Assembly: GCA_002417975.1 (NCBI GenBank) | Contig: DIDE01000073.1 | Span: 1-15,925 of the forward strand | Direction: 5' to 3' | Source of the DNA: Eggerthellaceae bacterium UBA5808 | Lineage (GTDB): Bacteria; Actinomycetota; Coriobacteriia; Coriobacteriales; Eggerthellaceae | Length of the DNA stretch: 15,925 nt | The notes under the pieces: model-generated | Databases searched by the model: none | What the model saw: the letters and a program-made list of their open reading frames with translations, nothing else | What the model was told of the DNA's origin: nothing | Part shown: one piece after another, positions 13,540-15,925 of the stretch | Layout of the letters: every line of letters starts with the position of its first letter | Numbering within the stretch: the first letter of the stretch is position 1 | Program-made: the position numbers and the translations under genes

Positions 13540-14619
13540 TTATTCGTCTTGGCCAGCTGCAAATCGATGCTCAAGCGCTGACTGATGAGAACTGTATTGC
13601 AATGCTGCTGATTGGGTAATAAGTCCTGCCGTGCATAGATTGAAAAGGCTTTGATCCATAGTCTGCATTCCTTCGGCTTTTCCTGAGGCAATTGCCGAAT
13701 CAATCTGATGCGTTTTTGCATCGCGAATTAAGGTTCGAATTGCAGAATTGCAAACCATGATTTCGAATGCAGGAATCATTCCTTTATTGTCTGCAGTAGG
13801 AATGAGTTGTTGACTAACGATTGCTTGCAACGTCATCGAAAGTTGCAAACGTGCCTGGTGCTGCTGTGTGGCGGGGTACGTATCAATGATACGGTCAATC
13901 GTACTGGCTGCTCCCATTGTATGCAAGGTTGAGAAGATAAGCTGTGCCATTTCCGCAGCAGAGACTGCTGTCGATACGGTTTCAGCTGATCGCATTTCGC
14001 CAAGTAACAGAATGTCGGGATCCTCGCGCATTGCCGAATTGAGTGCCTCGGGGTAGGTGGCCACATCAGTTGGTATCTCACGCTGTGTGACGATGCACGT
14101 TCCGTGTCGATGTATATATTCGATTGGATCTTCCATCGTAATAATATGACCACTGCGCGTATGGTTAATGCGATCGATAAGGCATGCAAGCGTTGTTGTT
14201 TTTCCTGCTCCCGAAGGTCCGGTAACTAAGACAAGACCTTTATTGAGCTCGGCGAGTTTCATAACTTGTGGTGGGATATGTAAGGCCTCTGGATCAGGCA
14301 GCTGAAAGGGAATCAGACGAATAACTGCGCTATATGATCCGCGTTGACGGAAGATGTTTGCGCGGAAACGTCCCATGCCAGCTATAGAAAACGAAAAATC
14401 ATCGTCATGGTTACCGCTTTGTATAAAAGGGGTACTATCGCGTCGTGCGATAGCGTAGAGGTCTTCGACAAAATGAGCGGTATCGTCAGGGGTAAATGCT
14501 GGGGTATCAAGACGCACATGTTGTCCACCTGCCGCATAGGTAAGCGGAAGCCCTGCGATAACAAAAATATCGGAAACCTGTTGTTCCATCATCTGTGCGA
14601 GTAATGTCTTTACATCCAT
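13540..14619 (-). CDS. pilT: Type IV pilus retraction ATPase PilT
   Basis: Hexameric cytoplasmic ATPase that powers pilus disassembly (retraction). The 359 residues have an N-terminal PAS-like domain (about 1-110) containing the family QVSDIFVIAGLP stretch (14-25). The RecA-like domain follows: Walker A GPSGAGKTT at 134-142, Asp box TMEDPIEYIH at 161-170, Walker B DILLLGEMRSAET (202-214, Glu208) and His box STLHT (230-234). The C-terminal AIRTLIRDAK (293-302) corresponds to the AIRNLIRE motif needed for retraction. That motif and the absence of the PilB zinc-binding tetracysteine identify PilT. Start is supported by CAGGAG upstream on the minus strand. It is last in the minus-strand operon, 36 bp after the preceding gene. 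Confidence 0.93.
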   Translation of the reverse strand: MDVKTLLAQMMEQQVSDIFVIAGLPLTYAAGGQHVRLDTPAFTPDDTAHFVEDLYAIARRDSTPFIQSGNHDDDFSFSIAGMGRFRANIFRQRGSYSAVIRLIPFQLPDPEALHIPPQVMKLAELNKGLVLVTGPSGAGKTTTLACLIDRINHTRSGHIITMEDPIEYIHRHGTCIVTQREIPTDVATYPEALNSAMREDPDILLLGEMRSAETVSTAVSAAEMAQLIFSTLHTMGAASTIDRIIDTYPATQQHQARLQLSMTLQAIVSQQLIPTADNKGMIPAFEIMVCNSAIRTLIRDAKTHQIDSAIASGKAEGMQTMDQSLFNLCTAGLITQSAALQYSSHQSALEHRFAAGQDE

Positions 14620-14655
14620 GATGTGCTCCTGTCGTTTCAGAGATTAGCTTGGCTG

Positions 14656-15123
14656 TTATTGAGCATTATTTGCCCCACTCCATAGCGTGACATGCTCGTT
14701 AGTATCAGTGGTTGACGCTGTGTTCCATGACTCAATTTGGTAGGTTGATCCGTGCAAAGAGAGTGATGCAGTAAGAGAAACTGGACCATTCACAAATGTT
14801 TTGCTTACGCGATTACTATCTGCAGCATAGGTCGCATCGGTTGTGCGTGCAATGGTCTCACCTACAGAAGAGGAACCTCCTTCTGCAGAGGAAGAGCTTC
14901 CTTGTGATTTGAGCGATGCATCGACCGATGCGAGCCAGGTCTGAGCGTCGGTTTCGTTTTGATAAGATGCGACGACGGTATCTCGTTGTCGTTGTGCTGC
15001 AGTCGATGCATCGTGAGCATAGGTAAGCGATAACACGGCGAGTACTGCCAGACACACGACAGAGATCAGGGTTAATACGGATAGAATGCCTCCATGAGAG
15101 GAAAGCGAACGTTCGTGCATCAT
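14656..15123 (-). CDS. Pilin-like single-pass secreted protein
   Basis: A 155-residue protein starting at ATG 15123 behind GAGGAGGAAA; an in-frame upstream TTG would add 11 residues but lacks this site. A short polar N-terminus with paired glycines (SSHGG) precedes one hydrophobic helix at about 13-34. A helical, Ala/Gln/Ser-rich extracellular region follows, with a Ser/Gly-rich linker (SSSSAEGGSSS near 76-86) and a beta-rich tail. This is the shape of a pseudopilin, but the +5 Glu of classical prepilins is absent. Its start codon overlaps the stop of the upstream gene (ATGA). Minor pilin or pilus accessory function is inferred from the operon. Confidence 0.7.
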   Translation of the reverse strand: MMHERSLSSHGGILSVLTLISVVCLAVLAVLSLTYAHDASTAAQRQRDTVVASYQNETDAQTWLASVDASLKSQGSSSSAEGGSSSVGETIARTTDATYAADSNRVSKTFVNGPVSLTASLSLHGSTYQIESWNTASTTDTNEHVTLWSGANNAQ

Positions 15124-15578
15124 AGCGTTTCCTCCTCTCCGTTGGATTTGTAGCATGCAGTCGAAAGATCATACGTTGTGCCTTGGGTCGACAACAGATG
15201 GACCGTGGCGTGGTATATCGTACCTACCTCGGTTTGTTCTGGTGTTACTGTCCGTGTAAGCGTCCAATATGACGGTGTGTCGGAGGGGTTGCCGTCAACG
15301 TCAAAATAGGAAACTCCTGTTGTTATATCTGGCGATACATTAAATTGTTCAGCATCGCAACGGGCGAGTCGCGTAGCACACGATGTATCGTGAGCTGAAC
15401 GGCAGTCACTGGCACTTTGTGCGAATAGTTGGATAACGACAGCAACGCAGAGGGCAACGAAGAAAAGGACGGCGATCATTTCGATAATAAGAGCGCGCTC
15501 GTCGGCTGCTTTCCGTTGGTGACGACGTTGAAAACGATTGTCAGCAGAAGTGCGTTCTGGTGTAAAAGGAGCGCTCAT
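15120..15578 (-). CDS. Pilin-like membrane-anchored protein with prepilin-type helix
   Basis: A 152-residue protein starting at ATG 15578 preceded by AGGAGG. A basic, polar N-terminus (RRHQRKAADER, 18-28) is followed by a hydrophobic helix ALIIEMIAVLFFVALCVAV at 29-47. Glu33 sits where the +5 Glu of type IV prepilins would be if Ala29 were +1, but the residue before it is Arg, not Gly, so a standard prepilin peptidase site is not evident. The exported part has four Cys (58, 66, 73 and one near the C-terminus), possibly disulfide-bonded. It overlaps both neighbours by 4 nt (ATGA). Likely a minor pilin; exact family not recognised. Confidence 0.65.
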   Translation of the reverse strand: MSAPFTPERTSADNRFQRRHQRKAADERALIIEMIAVLFFVALCVAVVIQLFAQSASDCRSAHDTSCATRLARCDAEQFNVSPDITTGVSYFDVDGNPSDTPSYWTLTRTVTPEQTEVGTIYHATVHLLSTQGTTYDLSTACYKSNGEEETL

Positions 15579-15925
15579 TGTGTTATCGCCTCCTGAGAAC
15601 TGCGAAGAGCGACGGTAGCCCATCCTGCATCGGTATGAATAGTGATGAGCGATGAATTGTCAGAAAGATCAACGTTGAACAGCGTGTTTGTTTCAAGTTT
15701 AGTTGCACGATCGGGGCTCAATGCCGTCCCGCTTGGTGCGTACTCTTCGACAATGGCGCCTTGATAGTTGTAGATACGCGTTTCGTATGCGGCTGTATCG
15801 GTTGACTCTGTTAAAACAAGCGAAGGCCCTTCGGGACCGTTACCTATTGATGCGGATTGCGCGGTGTCGTCCATATGCACCGTATTGACGATAGTATCAA
15901 GGCTTGAGCGCAGGTTTGCGTCTTC
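15575..15925 (-). CDS. DUF4860-like pilus-associated protein (5' end outside window)
   Basis: Frame open to the right edge: 116 codons visible, beginning EDANLRSSLDTIVNTV; GTG 15880 is internal. The visible part contains LVLTESTDTAAYETRIYNY then QGAIVEEYAPSG, matching the DUF4860 pattern of a β-rich region with Y-x-T-x-I-Y-x-Y-x-G-x-x-x-E. DUF4860 proteins occur in type IV pilus-type operons of clostridia and Coriobacteriia. An N-terminal membrane helix is expected upstream of the window. The stop overlaps the next gene's ATG by 4 nt (ATGA). The family call is from memory of the motif, so moderate. Confidence 0.65.
   Translation of the reverse strand, partial: EDANLRSSLDTIVNTVHMDDTAQSASIGNGPEGPSLVLTESTDTAAYETRIYNYQGAIVEEYAPSGTALSPDRATKLETNTLFNVDLSDNSSLITIHTDAGWATVALRSSQEAITQ

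Noticed and set aside
13377..13619. 80-codon plus-strand frame after the DUF2804 gene
   Set aside because: It runs through the inverted repeats and into the 3' end of pilT on the other strand, with no good ribosome binding site.

Overview
The window looks like chromosomal DNA of a low-to-mid GC member of the Coriobacteriia (Actinomycetota), plausibly an Eggerthellaceae or Cryptobacterium-like anaerobe. This is inferred from the combination of a System I cytochrome c maturation cluster, a Tat-type PstS lipoprotein, a DUF2804 protein, and a type IV pilus operon with DUF4860-like pilins, together with the base composition. No rRNA, tRNA or phylogenetic marker is present to confirm it.

Layout. 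(1) 1-4616, plus strand: cytochrome c maturation genes in the order ccmF (5' end outside the window), ccmA, ccmB, a 178-bp gap, ccmC, ccmD-like. They encode the heme lyase subunit, the heme-handling ABC module and its small partner. ccmE, ccmG and ccmH are not in the window. (2) 4807-5625, plus: galU, which makes UDP-glucose. (3) 5939-9483, plus: a compact, translationally coupled pstSCAB phosphate-uptake operon without phoU, preceded by a long hairpin at 5797-5830. (4) 9484-10930: a 1.4-kb stretch without an obvious conventional gene. It holds a degenerate 63-bp tandem repeat, a 12-unit 9-bp repeat, and about 230 nt of dense hairpins (10336-10566) with two loops sharing AAGGGGA and a possible pseudoknot. 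Very small ORFs with good ribosome binding sites overlap it. This is the strongest candidate for something undescribed. (5) 10959-13315, plus: a homocysteine S-methyltransferase-like protein that has lost its zinc-binding cysteines, an 89-residue protein of unknown function, and a DUF2804 protein. The last two are separated by a short repeat that can form alternative hairpins. (6) 13316-13539: a convergent intergenic region rich in inverted repeats. (7) 13540-15925, minus: the 3' end of a type IV pilus operon, reading DUF4860-like (5' end outside the window), two single-pass pilin-like proteins and pilT. The first three overlap by 4 nt (ATGA).

How the genes work together: Ccm proteins export and attach heme to apocytochromes c outside the membrane. 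PstS captures phosphate outside the cell for the PstCA channel powered by PstB. The minus-strand operon supplies minor-pilin-like subunits and the retraction ATPase of a type IV pilus. Functions of the 10.9-13.3 kb genes are not known.
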